A DNA stretch of 64,000 nucleotides from Candidatus Petromonas tenebris (GTDB lineage Bacteria > Bacillota > Clostridia > Peptostreptococcales > Caminicellaceae). The position numbers were made by a program, and so were the translations under genes. Shown in pieces: positions 35,056-46,860 of the stretch (positions within the stretch are counted from its first letter, which is position 1; every line of letters starts with the position of its first letter). Under the pieces are notes generated by a model. The model searched no databases. It was given only the letters and a program-made list of their open reading frames with translations, and had not been told where the DNA came from. Location of the stretch: positions 1-64,000 of the forward strand of contig JACCKY010000001.1 of the NCBI GenBank assembly GCA_014236755.1, in the 5' to 3' direction.

Positions 35056-36462
35056 ATGTCCACTGTAAACCTTGAAATGAGTAAAGACGCCAGAGAGTAT
35101 GTCAAATCACTAGTTGAAAGGGCTAAAAAGGCCCAGGAAATAGCTGAAGAATTCACACAAGAAAAAGTAGACAAATTGACTACTGCTATAGTGTGGAATA
35201 TCGTAAAGGATGGACCTGCTCAAGAAATTGCAAAGTTAGCTGTTGAAGAATCAGGGCTAGGTAATTATCAAGGCAAATACGGAAAATTGTTGGTAAAATG
35301 CAAAGGTGTTTTGAGGGATATGAAAGGTAAAAAATCAGTCGGTGTCATTGAAGTAGATGAAGAAAAAGGTCTAATGAAAATTGCTAAACCAGTAGGGGTT
35401 ATTGGAGGTTTGGTACCATGTACAAATCCGGAGGCAACCCCAGTTGTAAAAGCAGTGTCAGCGATAAAAGGTAGGAATGCCATAATTTTATCACCACATC
35501 CTCGTACAAAAAAAACAAACACCTATGTAGTAAACATAATAAGAGAAACACTGAAAAAGTATGGAGCACCGGAGGATTTAGTTATAGGTATTGAAGAGCC
35601 TACCATGGAAATCAGTGGAGAATTAATGAAGCAAGTAGATATTGTATTAGCAACTGGAGGAGCAGGAATGGTAAAGGCTGCTTACTCATCTGGGACACCT
35701 GCCTATGGTGTTGGTGTAGGAAATGCTGTTACAGTTATAGATGAGACTGCCGACTTGAAGGATGCAGCAAATAAGATAATGCGAAGTAAAACATTTGATT
35801 ATGCTACAAGTTGTTCTACTGAGAATTCATGTGTAATTCAGGAAGATATCTACGATGAAATGGTAGAATATCTTAAGGCAGAAGGAGGATATTTAGTAAC
35901 TTCTGAGCAAAAGGAACTTCTTCAAAAGGCAATATGGGTAGATGGACATTTAAATAGAGATATAATTGCCCAGCCAGCTGAAAAAATTGCAAAAATTGCA
36001 GGATTTGAAATACCGAAAGATAAGACCTTCATAATGGTAGAAGAAACTGGAGTTGGGTATGATTACCCATTCTCAGGTGAAAAGCTTTCAGTTGTAACTA
36101 CATTATATAAGTATTCCAAATTTAAAGAAGCGATTGAGATGGTAAACAGGATTACATCTTATCAGGGAAAGGGACATTCTTGTGGTATTCACTCTTTCAA
36201 TGAAGACCATATAATGGCTCTTGGCCTTAATACAAAGGTTAGCCGTATGATGGTAAGGCAGCCACAGTGCTTAGCAAATAGCGGTGCCTGGACAAATGGA
36301 ATGCCCATGTCTATGACTTTAGGCTGTGGTTCATGGGGTGGAAACATTAGTTCCGAAAATATAACATGGAAAAATTTAATTAATACAACTTGGATAGCAT
36401 ATCCCATAGAGTCTACAGAACCGACAGATGAAGAATTATTTGGAGATGTTATAAACGAGTAA
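35056..36462 (+). CDS. CoA-acylating aldehyde dehydrogenase (sulfoacetaldehyde/malonate-semialdehyde type)
   Basis: The 468-residue protein is of the aldehyde dehydrogenase superfamily, CoA-acylating branch: KPVGVIGGLVPCTNPEATP, LSPHPRTKKT, VLATGGAGMVKAAYSSG and the catalytic cysteine in TSCSTENSC. It resembles SauS-like sulfoacetaldehyde dehydrogenases and the AdhE aldehyde domain. In this cluster the likely substrate is malonate semialdehyde (or methylmalonate semialdehyde from thymine), giving a CoA thioester and NAD(P)H; that is inference. It is the first gene behind a sigma-54 promoter. Confidence 0.85.
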   Translation: MSTVNLEMSKDAREYVKSLVERAKKAQEIAEEFTQEKVDKLTTAIVWNIVKDGPAQEIAKLAVEESGLGNYQGKYGKLLVKCKGVLRDMKGKKSVGVIEVDEEKGLMKIAKPVGVIGGLVPCTNPEATPVVKAVSAIKGRNAIILSPHPRTKKTNTYVVNIIRETLKKYGAPEDLVIGIEEPTMEISGELMKQVDIVLATGGAGMVKAAYSSGTPAYGVGVGNAVTVIDETADLKDAANKIMRSKTFDYATSCSTENSCVIQEDIYDEMVEYLKAEGGYLVTSEQKELLQKAIWVDGHLNRDIIAQPAEKIAKIAGFEIPKDKTFIMVEETGVGYDYPFSGEKLSVVTTLYKYSKFKEAIEMVNRITSYQGKGHSCGIHSFNEDHIMALGLNTKVSRMMVRQPQCLANSGAWTNGMPMSMTLGCGSWGGNISSENITWKNLINTTWIAYPIESTEPTDEELFGDVINE

Positions 36463-36480
36463 AGAATAGTGGCTAGAAAG

Positions 36481-36518
36481 TTAGTTGTTGGTAGAAAGGT
36501 GTATCTACTAACAACTAA
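36481..36518 (+). repeat. Intercistronic hairpin
   Basis: A 15-bp stem (TTAGTTGTTGGTAGA with TCTACTAACAACTAA, one G-U) lies between the dehydrogenase and aminotransferase genes. There is no T-tract, so it may modulate mRNA stability or partial read-through rather than terminate. Confidence 0.6.
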
Positions 36519-36575
36519 TTACAATCAATACATATAAAGCTAAATAATATATATAATATTAAAGGAGGAGTTTCA

Positions 36576-37925
<1,350 letters not shown>

Positions 37926-38084
37926 ATAAGCTAAAGAACTTTTTTTAAAATAGACTTCAAAGGGTTTCTCCTTTCTGATGATATAGCTAGGAGCAATCCC
38001 TTGAAATAAAGTAATTGACTTACTGTGCTTTTAACAGCTGGAAAGTTATGATGGTAAATAAAAATTTTTAAAGGGGGAAATGAA

Positions 38085-39404
38085 ATGTCCAACAACATAT
38101 TTGAAAAACTTAATGAAATTGCAAAGGAATTAAAACCTGAGGTTGTAAAGTTTACACAAAAACTGATTCAGACTCCAAGTATAAGTGGAGAGGAAGGGGC
38201 AATAGCGGATTTATTACTTGAAGAGATGAAGAAATTAGGCTATGACGAAGTTTACAGAGATGACCAGGGAAATACTTTTGGTATTGTAAAAGGTACTGAA
38301 GACGGTCCAACGATTATGTATAATTCACATATGGATCACGTGAGTCCTGGGGATTCAGCCAATTGGGAAGGATATGATCCATATGGTGGAGAAATAGATG
38401 TATGCGAAGTAGACGACCAAGATAAAAATCCAGATAAAGCAGAGTGTATTCACGGACGTGCTGCTTCTGACGTGAAAGCAGGAGAAGCTGCTCAAATTTA
38501 TGCTGGAGCTGCACTCTTAAAACTTCGTGAAATGGGATATAAGTTTAAGGGTAATTTTATGTTCCAAGGCTGTGTACAGGAAGAACCGGCAGAAATGGTT
38601 GGAATGAAGCATGTTATAGATAAAACTCTTCCAGCTAAGGGATGGACCTATGATGCTATGGTTTCTTCAGAAGCAACATCACTAAAGTTGTACTTAGGAC
38701 ATAGAGGTCGTGTTGAAATGCTAGTTACAGTTTATGGGCGTACTTCCCACGGTAGTGCACCATGGCTTGGTATAAATGCAATATATAAAGCAATACCCCT
38801 AATTGAAAAAATTAAAGATGAATTATATCTAAATCTTCCAGAGGATCCAGACCTAGGTAAGGCATCTATATCATTAAATATCATTGAGTGTTCACCAGGA
38901 GCATTATCAATTGTACCTGATAGATGTATGCTTTCACTTGATCGTCGATTAATTCCAGGTGAAACAGTAGAATTAGTAGTAAAAGAGATACAAGATATTA
39001 TTGATGAGTTAGCTGCAAATGATCCTGAATTCAAAGCAGATGTTAAAGTAAAGACTGCTTTAGAAACATCCTATACTGGTGTTCAGTATGAAGCGGAAAA
39101 AGTTATGGCACCTTGGAAAACACCTAAAGATCACGATTTTGTAAAGGCGGCTGTTGAGGCTTTAGAAGCAGTAGGGCAAGAAGTTAAATTTGGTTATTGG
39201 GACTTTGGAACTGATGGAAGTAAAACAGCAGGTATTGATAAAAAACCTACTATTGGCTATTCACCAATGCAAGAACAATACGCACATACACCATATGATA
39301 AAGTGCGTACAGATTATATAGAAAAAGCGATAGCTGGAAATGCTGCTATTTTCCTAAAAGTTTCCGAAGCGGGACCAGAAGCATTCGAATCCTTAGAATG
39401 GTAA
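38085..39404 (+). CDS. M20 family metallohydrolase (YgeY-like), probable N-carbamoyl-beta-alanine amidohydrolase
   Basis: The 439-residue protein has M20 zinc ligands: YNSHMDHVSPGD, GRAASDVKAGEA, QEEPAEMVG and the C-terminal YAHTPYDKV. The middle dimerisation domain is seen at GRTSHGSAPWLG. It looks closest to the YgeY group, whose natural substrates are poorly known. In this cluster the missing step between dihydropyrimidinase and the aminotransferase is release of CO2 and ammonia from N-carbamoyl-beta-alanine, which M20 relatives do; I infer that role. A plain dipeptidase cannot be excluded. Confidence 0.8.
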   Translation: MSNNIFEKLNEIAKELKPEVVKFTQKLIQTPSISGEEGAIADLLLEEMKKLGYDEVYRDDQGNTFGIVKGTEDGPTIMYNSHMDHVSPGDSANWEGYDPYGGEIDVCEVDDQDKNPDKAECIHGRAASDVKAGEAAQIYAGAALLKLREMGYKFKGNFMFQGCVQEEPAEMVGMKHVIDKTLPAKGWTYDAMVSSEATSLKLYLGHRGRVEMLVTVYGRTSHGSAPWLGINAIYKAIPLIEKIKDELYLNLPEDPDLGKASISLNIIECSPGALSIVPDRCMLSLDRRLIPGETVELVVKEIQDIIDELAANDPEFKADVKVKTALETSYTGVQYEAEKVMAPWKTPKDHDFVKAAVEALEAVGQEVKFGYWDFGTDGSKTAGIDKKPTIGYSPMQEQYAHTPYDKVRTDYIEKAIAGNAAIFLKVSEAGPEAFESLEW

Positions 39405-39681
39405 TTATTCACATATAAGGATCCCGAATTATATACCTATTTTCAAATTATTAATGGAGCTAGTTGGATAAAATTTAATTGCTCTGAGAAATTTAATTCC
39501 ATTTCCTATGAAATGATAGAGCTTTTATACGAGCAACTACTTCTATCATTAACGCTCCCGTATATTCGTCATAATCACTAAATGAGGATTTATAAAAAAT
39601 CAACCTATATAGCAATTTATGGTATAAATTGTAGAAATTTTGCATATAATTCTAAAAAAAAGAGTTACGGGAGGATTTTTT

Positions 39682-39816
39682 ATGCAGGAAAAGCTCATAG
39701 ATATTGTTGAAAAATTTTTAGATTTTTGTGAAGAAATGCGGAGACAGGGAAAGATTGATGATGAACTGTATATGGAACTGACAAAAAATAAAATTAAGTT
39801 TCTAAGCAACATATGA
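39682..39816 (+). CDS. 44-residue protein paralogous to the one at 5697
   Basis: ATG behind CGGGAGG encodes 44 residues. About 33 of them align with the protein at 5697-5906 through KFLDFCEEMRRQGKIDDELY and LTKNKIKFLSN. It is charged and helical. A terminator starts at the stop codon, just as in the paralog. Two intact copies with the same core show that this is a real small-protein family, though I cannot name it. Confidence 0.7.
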   Translation: MQEKLIDIVEKFLDFCEEMRRQGKIDDELYMELTKNKIKFLSNI

Positions 39817-39846
39817 AAAGCAGGATAAAACCTGCTTTATTTTTTT
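39817..39846 (+). terminator. Intrinsic terminator
   Basis: The stem AAAGCAGG / CCTGCTTT is followed by seven T, directly behind the small gene. Confidence 0.85.
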
Positions 39847-39978
39847 GTTCTAAAATTAAGTAACAAAAAGTGGGCAAACTAAAATTTTTGGAATGAATAT
39901 AACCTGAATTTAAGAGAAGAATATTATATGTAGAAGAGTCATAGACATTTTAGTAAAGACATTATGGAGGGATTATTA

Positions 39979-40332
39979 ATGTCTGAATATAATTATAATA
40001 TAAAAATTGATAAGGCAGTAAATAAATATGGGTATATAAAGGGACAGATAGATAATTATGCATGGTATGCTCTAGTACATAAAGAGGAAATGGAATTTGG
40101 TATAAATCCAAAGGACTTAAGCAAAGGAAGTGGAAGGATAACAAGATTATGTTTATACAAAGAACATACAGACTTTTTAGGAAATCCTCACTTGCCTTCC
40201 CTTCATACCAAAAGATATATATTTGCTAACTATCAAAGGGATTGGAGTGTATTTAATAGAAATTACTATGATATGGTAAAAGAACTTATAACTTATTTGG
40301 AAAGGAGATATTCTTTACATGTGGTAAAATAA
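39979..40332 (+). CDS. Conserved hypothetical protein
   Basis: The 117-residue protein starts at ATG 39979 behind GGAGGG. It is soluble, rich in Tyr and Lys, without Cys clusters or signal (one Cys). The segments YGYIKGQIDNYAWYALVHKE and GSGRITRLCLYKE followed by FANYQRDW suggest a compact beta-rich fold. I do not recognise a function. It is followed 27 bp on by the flavin reductase-like gene. Confidence 0.65.
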   Translation: MSEYNYNIKIDKAVNKYGYIKGQIDNYAWYALVHKEEMEFGINPKDLSKGSGRITRLCLYKEHTDFLGNPHLPSLHTKRYIFANYQRDWSVFNRNYYDMVKELITYLERRYSLHVVK

Positions 40333-40359
40333 AATTAAAAACAAGGAGGGACATGCGTA

Positions 40360-40851
40360 ATGAGTGCCAATGAAAAGCAAATTAAAGAAGGATTGAAGAT
40401 GATTGGAAATACGGTAGCTTTAGTGACTAGTCAGCAGGGAAATCTCAGGGATGCTACTACTGTAGCATGGATATCCAGGGTATCCAATATACCACCATTG
40501 ATTATGATTAGTATTGCTCCAGAGAGATTTATTCATAAACTTATTTTGGAATCAGGAGAATTCAACGTTGCCATATTAGGAGAAGACAATGAGGAACTTG
40601 CCATTTATTGTGGTACTAATACAGCATATGAAGTTGATAAATTTAAAGAAGGAAATATTGCTACCTTTAAAGCAGGTGTAGTTTCAGCTCCTCTCATTAA
40701 TGATGCTTTAGTTAATTTGGAATGCAAGATGGTTGAGACAAAGAGAGCTGGAGATCATACTATATTTATTGGGGAAGCAATTGCAGCACATACTATGAGA
40801 CAAGGAAGGCCACTAATGGTAACGGATAGATTGTGTACCCTTGAATATTAA
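40360..40851 (+). CDS. Flavin reductase-like / pyridoxamine-oxidase-fold FMN-binding protein
   Basis: The 163-residue protein has the split-barrel FMN-binding pattern of the flavin reductase/flavoredoxin group: VALVTSQQGNLRDATTVAWIS, PPLIMISIAPERFIHKLI and GEFNVAILGEDNEELA. Members reduce or carry FMN and often serve as electron carriers in anaerobes. The partner is unknown. AAGGAGGGACATGCGTA precedes the start. Confidence 0.85.
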   Translation: MSANEKQIKEGLKMIGNTVALVTSQQGNLRDATTVAWISRVSNIPPLIMISIAPERFIHKLILESGEFNVAILGEDNEELAIYCGTNTAYEVDKFKEGNIATFKAGVVSAPLINDALVNLECKMVETKRAGDHTIFIGEAIAAHTMRQGRPLMVTDRLCTLEY

Positions 40852-40889
40852 TAAATCATATATTATTTACTGCATATTGCTATAACATA

Positions 40890-40918
40890 TTGCAAAAAAG
40901 TGCGTAAACCTTTACAAT
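40890..40918 (+). promoter_or_regulatory. Sigma-A promoter of pgsA
   Basis: TTGCAA (40890-40895), a 17-base spacer and TACAAT (40913-40918) precede pgsA by about 40 bp. Confidence 0.6.
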
Positions 40919-40955
40919 AAAGACGAGACGTAAAATTTTTGCAAGGAGAAACAGT

Positions 40956-41483
40956 ATGAGTCTTCCAAATGTCTTAACTACAATCAGATTCATCCTAATT
41001 CCTGTATTCATATATGTGTTTTTTCAAAGGGCTGAAGGTAATATTATATATGCTACATATATTTTTATATTAGCTGGACTTACTGATATACTGGATGGAT
41101 ATATTGCAAGAAAATATAATCTCATAACTAAATGGGGGCAAGCAATGGATCCTCTAGCAGATAAACTGATGCAAATTACTGTATTGGTGTGCTTTACAGT
41201 TAAAAATTATCTGCCGTTATGGGTTATAATCATAATAGGAATAAAGGAACTTTTAATGGTTACAGGAGGATTGTTTCTTTATTATAAAAAGGATAAAGTT
41301 GTTATCCCCGCTAATAAATATGGAAAGGCGGCTACATTAGCCTTTTATGCAGCAATTTTATATGTAGCATTTGATTTACCCTATAACATTATTCCTATAG
41401 TTCTAGCAGTAATACTAACGCTATTTGCCTTTATAAACTACTTGCTGTACTTTAAAGTAATCAATAAAAAAACAATCAGTTAA
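40956..41483 (+). CDS. pgsA: CDP-diacylglycerol--glycerol-3-phosphate 3-phosphatidyltransferase
   Basis: The 175-residue membrane enzyme makes phosphatidylglycerophosphate, the committed step to phosphatidylglycerol. The CDP-alcohol phosphotransferase motif DG-x2-AR-x8-G-x3-D-x3-D is complete, from DGYIARKYN to GQAMDPLADK. The N-terminus SLPNVLTTIRFILIPVF is typical. About five or six membrane segments are visible. AAGGAG precedes the start. Confidence 0.95.
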   Translation: MSLPNVLTTIRFILIPVFIYVFFQRAEGNIIYATYIFILAGLTDILDGYIARKYNLITKWGQAMDPLADKLMQITVLVCFTVKNYLPLWVIIIIGIKELLMVTGGLFLYYKKDKVVIPANKYGKAATLAFYAAILYVAFDLPYNIIPIVLAVILTLFAFINYLLYFKVINKKTIS

Positions 41484-41485
41484 TC

Positions 41486-41514
41486 TTGACTTTTGATGGA
41501 TATATATGTATAAT
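41486..41514 (+). promoter_or_regulatory. Sigma-A promoter of the T-box/valS transcript
   Basis: TTGACT (41486-41491), a 17-base spacer and TATAAT (41509-41514) give a strong promoter some 27 bp ahead of the T-box stem I. Confidence 0.85.
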
Positions 41515-41540
41515 AGTTAAAAAAATTATGAAAAATCTAT

Positions 41541-41777
41541 GAGGAAGAGGAGTAAGTAATAAACCATTTAGAGAGGGAAACTCGATGGGCTGAAAGGTTT
41601 CCCATGGCAATTATTACTGAAGGTAGCTTCTGAGATGCTGGACTGAAAACTGTTTGTGAGTAGGTTTGGCCGGGATATTCCGTTAAAGATAGGAGAGTGT
41701 TAGCTCTTTAGCTAGAAGTAGGGTGGTACCGCGAAATATGCCTTTTCGTCCTTATATGAGGATGAAAGGGTTTTTTA
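41541..41777 (+). promoter_or_regulatory. T-box leader with valine specifier GUA
   Basis: The invariant T-box AGGGTGGTACCGCG is at 41720-41733. Stem I can be traced from GGAAG (about 41543) through AGTAATAA pairing with TTATTACT, an upper stem GGGAAAC/GTTTCCC, and GTA at 41623-41625 on the 3' side of the specifier loop just before CTTC. GUA is a valine codon, matching valS downstream. The terminator (CCTTTTCGTCCT with AGGATGAAAGGG, then six T) is at 41741-41777. Uncharged tRNA-Val would favour the antiterminator. Confidence 0.93.
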
Positions 41778-41814
41778 ATTTTTAAAATATTTTAACTGGA
41801 TAGGAGTTGGTATA

Positions 41815-44469
41815 ATGGCTAAGGAAAATTTAGCTACTAAATATAATCCTAAAGAATTTGAAAAAAAGATTTATAGGGATTGGCTTGATAAAGGATACTT
41901 TAAAGCAGAAATAGACTATGATAAGGAGCCATTTACTATAGTACTTCCACCACCAAATATTACAGGACAGCTTCATATGGGTCATGCCTTGGATCAAACC
42001 CTTCAGGATATACTTGTTAGATGGAAGAGAATGCAAGGATATGCTGCTCTTTGGCTTCCAGGTACAGATCACGCTAGCATAGCAACTGAAGTTAAAGTGG
42101 TAGAAAAAATATATAAAGAAGAAGGTAAAACGAAGGAAGAAATAGGAAGAGAAGAATTCTTGAAAAAGGCGTGGGAATGGAAGGAAGAGTATGGCAATAG
42201 AATAGTAGAACAGATGAAAAAGCTTGGCAATTCCTGTGACTGGTCACGTGAAAGATTTACAATGGATAAAGGCTGTAATAAGGCAGTAACTGAAGTTTTC
42301 GTTAGACTTTATGAAAAGGGATACATCTATAGAGGAAACAGACTTATTAACTGGTGCCCTGACTGTAGAACTTCACTATCCGATGCAGAGGTTGAACATG
42401 AGGAAAAGAAGGGTTACTTTTGGCACATAAAGTATCCTGTAAAGGATAGTGAGGAGTATATAGAGATAGCTACTACAAGACCTGAAACTATGCTTGGAGA
42501 TACTGCTGTGGCAGTACATCCAGAGGATAAGAGATATAAACATCTAGTTGGAAAGACACTTATACTGCCTATTGTAAACAGAGAGATACCGGTTATAGCT
42601 GATGAATACGTAGATAGTGATTTTGGAACCGGTGCAGTTAAGATAACTCCAGCTCACGATCCAAATGACTTTGAAGTTGGACTTAGACATAATCTTCCAC
42701 AAATCAATGTAATGAACGAAGATGCAAGGATGAATGAAAATGCAGGAAAATATGAAGGAATGGATAGATATGAATGCAGAAAGACACTAGTAAAGGATTT
42801 AGAAGAAGAAGGTTACCTAGTTAAGAAAAAAGAACATGATCATAATGTTGGAACATGTTATAGATGTAATACTGTAGTAGAGCCCCTGCTTTCTGACCAG
42901 TGGTTCGTTAAAATGGATGAAATGGCTAAACCTGCAATTGAGGCAATCCAAAAAGGAGATTTGGAATTTGTGCCAGAGAGATTTGCAAAGATATATCTTC
43001 ACTGGTTGGAGAATATCAGGGACTGGTGTATTTCAAGGCAACTCTGGTGGGGGCACAGAATTCCTGCCTATTATTGTGATGAATGTGGAGAAATTATCGT
43101 TAGCAGAGATACTCCAGAAAAATGTAACAAGTGTAATTCAACTGATTTAAGACAGGATGAAGATGTTTTAGATACATGGTTCAGTTCTGCACTGTGGCCA
43201 TTTTCTACATTGGGTTGGCCCGATGAAACAGAGGATCTTAAATATTTCTATCCTACAGATGTGTTAGTTACAGGATATGACATTATCTTTTTCTGGGTTG
43301 TAAGAATGGTATTTTCAGGATTAGAGCAAATGGGAGAAGTGCCTTTTAAATATGTTTTTGTACATGGACTGGTAAGAGATTCTCAAGGTAGAAAAATGAG
43401 TAAGTCTTTAGGAAATGGTGTGGATCCACTTGAAGTAATAGATGAATATGGCGCAGATGCTCTGAGGTTTATGCTGGCTACCGGAAATACTCCAGGAAAT
43501 GATATGAGATTCTATATGGAAAAGGTTGAAGCATGCAGAAACTTTGCCAATAAATTATGGAATGCTTCAAGATTTGTATTGATGAACTTAAATGGAGAAG
43601 ACAAGTCTAAGGACTTTAATAAAAACTTAGTTCTTGCAGACAAATGGATTCTTTCTAGGCTAAATACTATCATAGATGAAGTAACTACTAATCTTGAGAA
43701 ATTTGAGCTTGGAATAGCAGCTCAAAAGCTTTATGATTTTATATGGAGTGAATACTGTGACTGGTATATAGAATTGGCTAAACCTAGATTATATGGTGAA
43801 GATCTTGACTCTAAGATGACAGCACAATCTGTATTGTTAGAAGTGCTTGAGAACATATTAAAGTTGCTACATCCTTTTATGCCTTTTATAACTGAAGAAA
43901 TATGGAAGCATCTGCCGAATGCAGATGAGAGTGTAATGATATCTAAGTGGCCTGAGCATAAAGAGGAGATGTCAATGACTGAAGCAGAAGGTCAAATGGC
44001 ACTTATAATGAATGCCATTAAAAATATAAGAAATATAAGGGCTGAAATGAACGTTGCTCCGTCAAAAAAGGCTAAGGTTATTGTAGTAGCAGAAAAAGAT
44101 GCCTATGAAATTATAGAAAAAAATAAAGGATATCTGATTACACTTGCTGGTGCATCGGAAGTTATTCTAAAGAAAGATAAGTCAAATATACCTGAGGATG
44201 CAGCATCGGCGGTAATAAATGGTGCAGAATTATTTATGCCTTTAGATGATCTTGTAGATTTTGAAAAGGAACTGGAAAGGTTAGAGAAGGAAAAGGATAA
44301 ACTGGAAAAAGAGCTTGATAGGGTTAATAAAAAGCTTTCAAATCAAGGATTTATAAACAAGGCCCCTGAGAAGCTTGTTGAAGAAGAAAAACAGAAGAGG
44401 GTTAAGTATCAGGAAATGTACGATAAGGTTTTAGAAAGATTGGAATATACAAAATCAAAAATCAAGTAA
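41815..44469 (+). CDS. valS: Valyl-tRNA synthetase
   Basis: The 884-residue class I synthetase has the HIGH motif as HMGHA in [18 protein letters not shown], the KMSKS motif in [10 protein letters not shown], editing-domain block [17 protein letters not shown] and a C-terminal coiled coil (about 815-884: repeated EKEL/LEKEKDK). A zinc-type cysteine set ([13 protein letters not shown]) is present. Length matches ValS. It is controlled by the T-box upstream. Confidence 0.98.
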   Translation: MAKENLATKYNPKEFEKKIYRDWLDKGYFKAEIDYDKEPFTIVLPPPNITGQLHMGHALDQTLQDILVRWKRMQGYAALWLPGTDHASIATEVKVVEKIYKEEGKTKEEIGREEFLKKAWEWKEEYGNRIVEQMKKLGNSCDWSRERFTMDKGCNKAVTEVFVRLYEKGYIYRGNRLINWCPDCRTSLSDAEVEHEEKKGYFWHIKYPVKDSEEYIEIATTRPETMLGDTAVAVHPEDKRYKHLVGKTLILPIVNREIPVIADEYVDSDFGTGAVKITPAHDPNDFEVGLRHNLPQINVMNEDARMNENAGKYEGMDRYECRKTLVKDLEEEGYLVKKKEHDHNVGTCYRCNTVVEPLLSDQWFVKMDEMAKPAIEAIQKGDLEFVPERFAKIYLHWLENIRDWCISRQLWWGHRIPAYYCDECGEIIVSRDTPEKCNKCNSTDLRQDEDVLDTWFSSALWPFSTLGWPDETEDLKYFYPTDVLVTGYDIIFFWVVRMVFSGLEQMGEVPFKYVFVHGLVRDSQGRKMSKSLGNGVDPLEVIDEYGADALRFMLATGNTPGNDMRFYMEKVEACRNFANKLWNASRFVLMNLNGEDKSKDFNKNLVLADKWILSRLNTIIDEVTTNLEKFELGIAAQKLYDFIWSEYCDWYIELAKPRLYGEDLDSKMTAQSVLLEVLENILKLLHPFMPFITEEIWKHLPNADESVMISKWPEHKEEMSMTEAEGQMALIMNAIKNIRNIRAEMNVAPSKKAKVIVVAEKDAYEIIEKNKGYLITLAGASEVILKKDKSNIPEDAASAVINGAELFMPLDDLVDFEKELERLEKEKDKLEKELDRVNKKLSNQGFINKAPEKLVEEEKQKRVKYQEMYDKVLERLEYTKSKIK

Positions 44470-44515
44470 TCCTATAGCTGAGGCAAAAGACTCAGCTATG
44501 AGTGGAGGTAATTAC

Positions 44516-45820
44516 ATGAATTATAATGAGGCACTTAATTATATACATGGTACTTACAAATTTGGAAGCAAACTGGGATTAGATAATATTAGATATTTAT
44601 TATATCTACTGGATAATCCCCATAAGGACCTAAAAATGATTCACATTGCGGGAACAAATGGAAAAGGATCAACCTCTTCTTTTATAAATTCAATACTGAT
44701 TGAAGAGGGTTATAACGTAGGACTTTTTACATCTCCATATCTGGAAGAATTTACTGAGAGAATCAAAATAAATGGCGAAAATATACCGAAAGAAGATTTA
44801 GGAAAGGTTACTGGAAGGGTAAAGGAAAAAGTTGAAATTATGCTTGAAGAAGGTAAAAATCATCCTACGGAATTCGAGATTGTTACTGCCATAGCATTTG
44901 AATATTTTAAACTCAGGAATGTAGATTTTGTGGTACTGGAGGTTGGTCTGGGGGGTAGACTTGATTCAACAAATGTAATAGAAAACCCCCTTGTGTCAGT
45001 TATAACACCTATAGAATTAGACCATACGGAGTATCTTGGGGATACGATAGATAAGATTGCATTTGAAAAGGCAGGAATAATCAAGAAAAACAGCTACGTA
45101 GTATCCCACCCTCAGTATAAAGAAGCTGAAAATGTAATAGCAAAGATTTGCAATGAGAAAGGTTCCAGATTGTTTATTGCACCTATCAATTCTGTTAATA
45201 TTAATAGGTATGATGAATTTGGAATAAGTTTTGATGCCAATATTCTAGAAAATAAATATAAAGATCTAAGCATAAAGCTCTTAGGTACTCATCAAGTTAA
45301 CAACGCTACTGTGGCCTTAACTGTAATTGAAGTCTTACGTAACTATCAAAGTATAGAAATTTCTGATGATGCGATTATAACAGGACTGCAAAAAACCAAT
45401 TGGCCAGGAAGATTAGAAATACTTACAAGAAATCCTACATTGCTTATAGATGGAGCTCACAATCTACATGGAGCCAAGGCTTTAAGCAAAACTATAAAAG
45501 AAATATTCGATTATGATAGGCTAATAGGGGTAGTGGGAATATTGGGAGATAAGGACGTTGATGGAATACTTAGTGAAGTAATTCCATTATGTGATAAAGT
45601 TATAGCTACTAGGCCAAATAGTCCAAGAGCATTATCCTTAGATGAACTTGTAAATAAAATAGAAAGTTTTAATAAAGAAGTAATAGGATTTGAAAAAATA
45701 GAGGATGCGGTTAACTATTCTTTGGATAAGGCTAATGAAAATGACCTAGTATTATATTGCGGCTCTCTTTATATGATAGGAGAAGTAAGAACATTGCTTA
45801 AAAAAATGGTGGCTAATTAG
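44516..45820 (+). CDS. folC: Folylpolyglutamate synthase / dihydrofolate synthase
   Basis: The start at ATG 44516 behind GGAGG is preferred over an in-frame ATG at 44498 with no site, giving 434 residues. The Mur-ligase-like ATP loop is IHIAGTNGKGSTSSFI; LFTSPYLEEFTERI, EVGLGGRLDSTNVI and ITPIELDHTEYLG are family blocks; the C-terminal domain has LIDGAHNLHGAKAL. It adds glutamate to folates and may also make dihydrofolate. A hairpin (ATAGCTGAG/CTCAGCTAT, 44473-44497) lies between valS and folC, so read-through is possible. Confidence 0.95.
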   Translation: MNYNEALNYIHGTYKFGSKLGLDNIRYLLYLLDNPHKDLKMIHIAGTNGKGSTSSFINSILIEEGYNVGLFTSPYLEEFTERIKINGENIPKEDLGKVTGRVKEKVEIMLEEGKNHPTEFEIVTAIAFEYFKLRNVDFVVLEVGLGGRLDSTNVIENPLVSVITPIELDHTEYLGDTIDKIAFEKAGIIKKNSYVVSHPQYKEAENVIAKICNEKGSRLFIAPINSVNINRYDEFGISFDANILENKYKDLSIKLLGTHQVNNATVALTVIEVLRNYQSIEISDDAIITGLQKTNWPGRLEILTRNPTLLIDGAHNLHGAKALSKTIKEIFDYDRLIGVVGILGDKDVDGILSEVIPLCDKVIATRPNSPRALSLDELVNKIESFNKEVIGFEKIEDAVNYSLDKANENDLVLYCGSLYMIGEVRTLLKKMVAN

Positions 45821-45836
45821 CCATCAATTTTTTTTG
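45807..45836 (+). terminator. Intrinsic terminator of folC
   Basis: TGGTGGCTA pairs with TAGCCATCA over the stop codon region and is followed by eight T. Confidence 0.75.
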
Positions 45837-45942
45837 TGTGAAATTAAAACCTGATAGGAGTAATCACAGGATGCAAAGAGACTACATACTATAAATATTA
45901 TAGACAAAAAAAGGTATAGAAATACTTTTTTGGAGGTATATG

Positions 45943-46860
45943 ATGAGGGGTTTACATGGTAAAGGGGCTATCATATCAAATGTAGGAGATAATACTCTTT
46001 CTATAGTCGATTTATTAAAGCTTGATGAAGTAGAAAAAATACACATGAGGTCATGGTTTGGGCCTCATCACATAGTATACGATCTAAACAGTATCCATCT
46101 ATATATATCTAATTCTTACAGTTCAAGTATAAGTAAATATGATATGATACTTGATAAAATGATAGATACCATTTTTGTTGGAAGTTCACCATGTCATTTG
46201 GCACTAAATACAAAAAATAATACACTATACGTTGCCAATGAAGACTCAAACTCCATTTCAGTAGTAGATGCACATAATATGTCCCTGCAAGCTCAGATTC
46301 CGGTAGGAGAAATGCCCCATGATATAAAACTGAGTATAGATGGGAAAAGATTATTTGTGTCTAACCTTAAAGAAAATACTTTATCCATTATTGATACTTT
46401 ATCAAATTCAAAGGAAAAATGCATTTATGTTAATCAAAACCCAAATCATATGGTTTTAAGTAAGACTGGGGATTTACTGTATATTGCAAATACTAATTTT
46501 TCAAGTTTGAGACAAGGTAGCTTGACAGTTGTAAATACAGAAAGCTTGAAAGTTGAAGATAAAATCGAAGTAGGCAAGACACCTATGGATATCGCCCTTC
46601 ATGAAGTAGATGGACAGAAACTTTTTATAACGGATATGGAACTAAACTTAGTTCATATTTTAGATATCAAGGAGAAAAAAATTATAGATCAAATAGCGGT
46701 TGGGATAATGCCACTAGGTATTAAAGCCGATAGTTTTAACAAATATTTGCTTGTTACAAACATTGGTGATAACACTTTATCTGTTATAGATATAAAAACA
46801 ATGCACTTAATAAAAAATGTAAAAGTAGGCAAGGAGCCTACAAGCATTGTTTTTATTTGA
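45943..46860 (+). CDS. YVTN-type beta-propeller protein
   Basis: The 305-residue protein is made of about seven repeats of some 40 residues, with motifs such as LYVANEDSNSISVVDA, LFVSNLKENTLSIIDT and LLVTNIGDNTLSVIDI, so it should fold as a seven-bladed propeller. There is no signal peptide, which is unusual because many YncE-like propellers are exported. ATG 45943 has better spacing from GGAGG than the ATG one codon earlier. The role is unknown. Its stop codon directly abuts that of the convergent gene. Confidence 0.8.
   Translation: MRGLHGKGAIISNVGDNTLSIVDLLKLDEVEKIHMRSWFGPHHIVYDLNSIHLYISNSYSSSISKYDMILDKMIDTIFVGSSPCHLALNTKNNTLYVANEDSNSISVVDAHNMSLQAQIPVGEMPHDIKLSIDGKRLFVSNLKENTLSIIDTLSNSKEKCIYVNQNPNHMVLSKTGDLLYIANTNFSSLRQGSLTVVNTESLKVEDKIEVGKTPMDIALHEVDGQKLFITDMELNLVHILDIKEKKIIDQIAVGIMPLGIKADSFNKYLLVTNIGDNTLSVIDIKTMHLIKNVKVGKEPTSIVFI

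Noticed and set aside
45870-45894. Seven-codon frame with a ribosome binding site before the propeller gene
   Set aside because: Could be a leader peptide, but there is no attenuator structure or run of regulatory codons.
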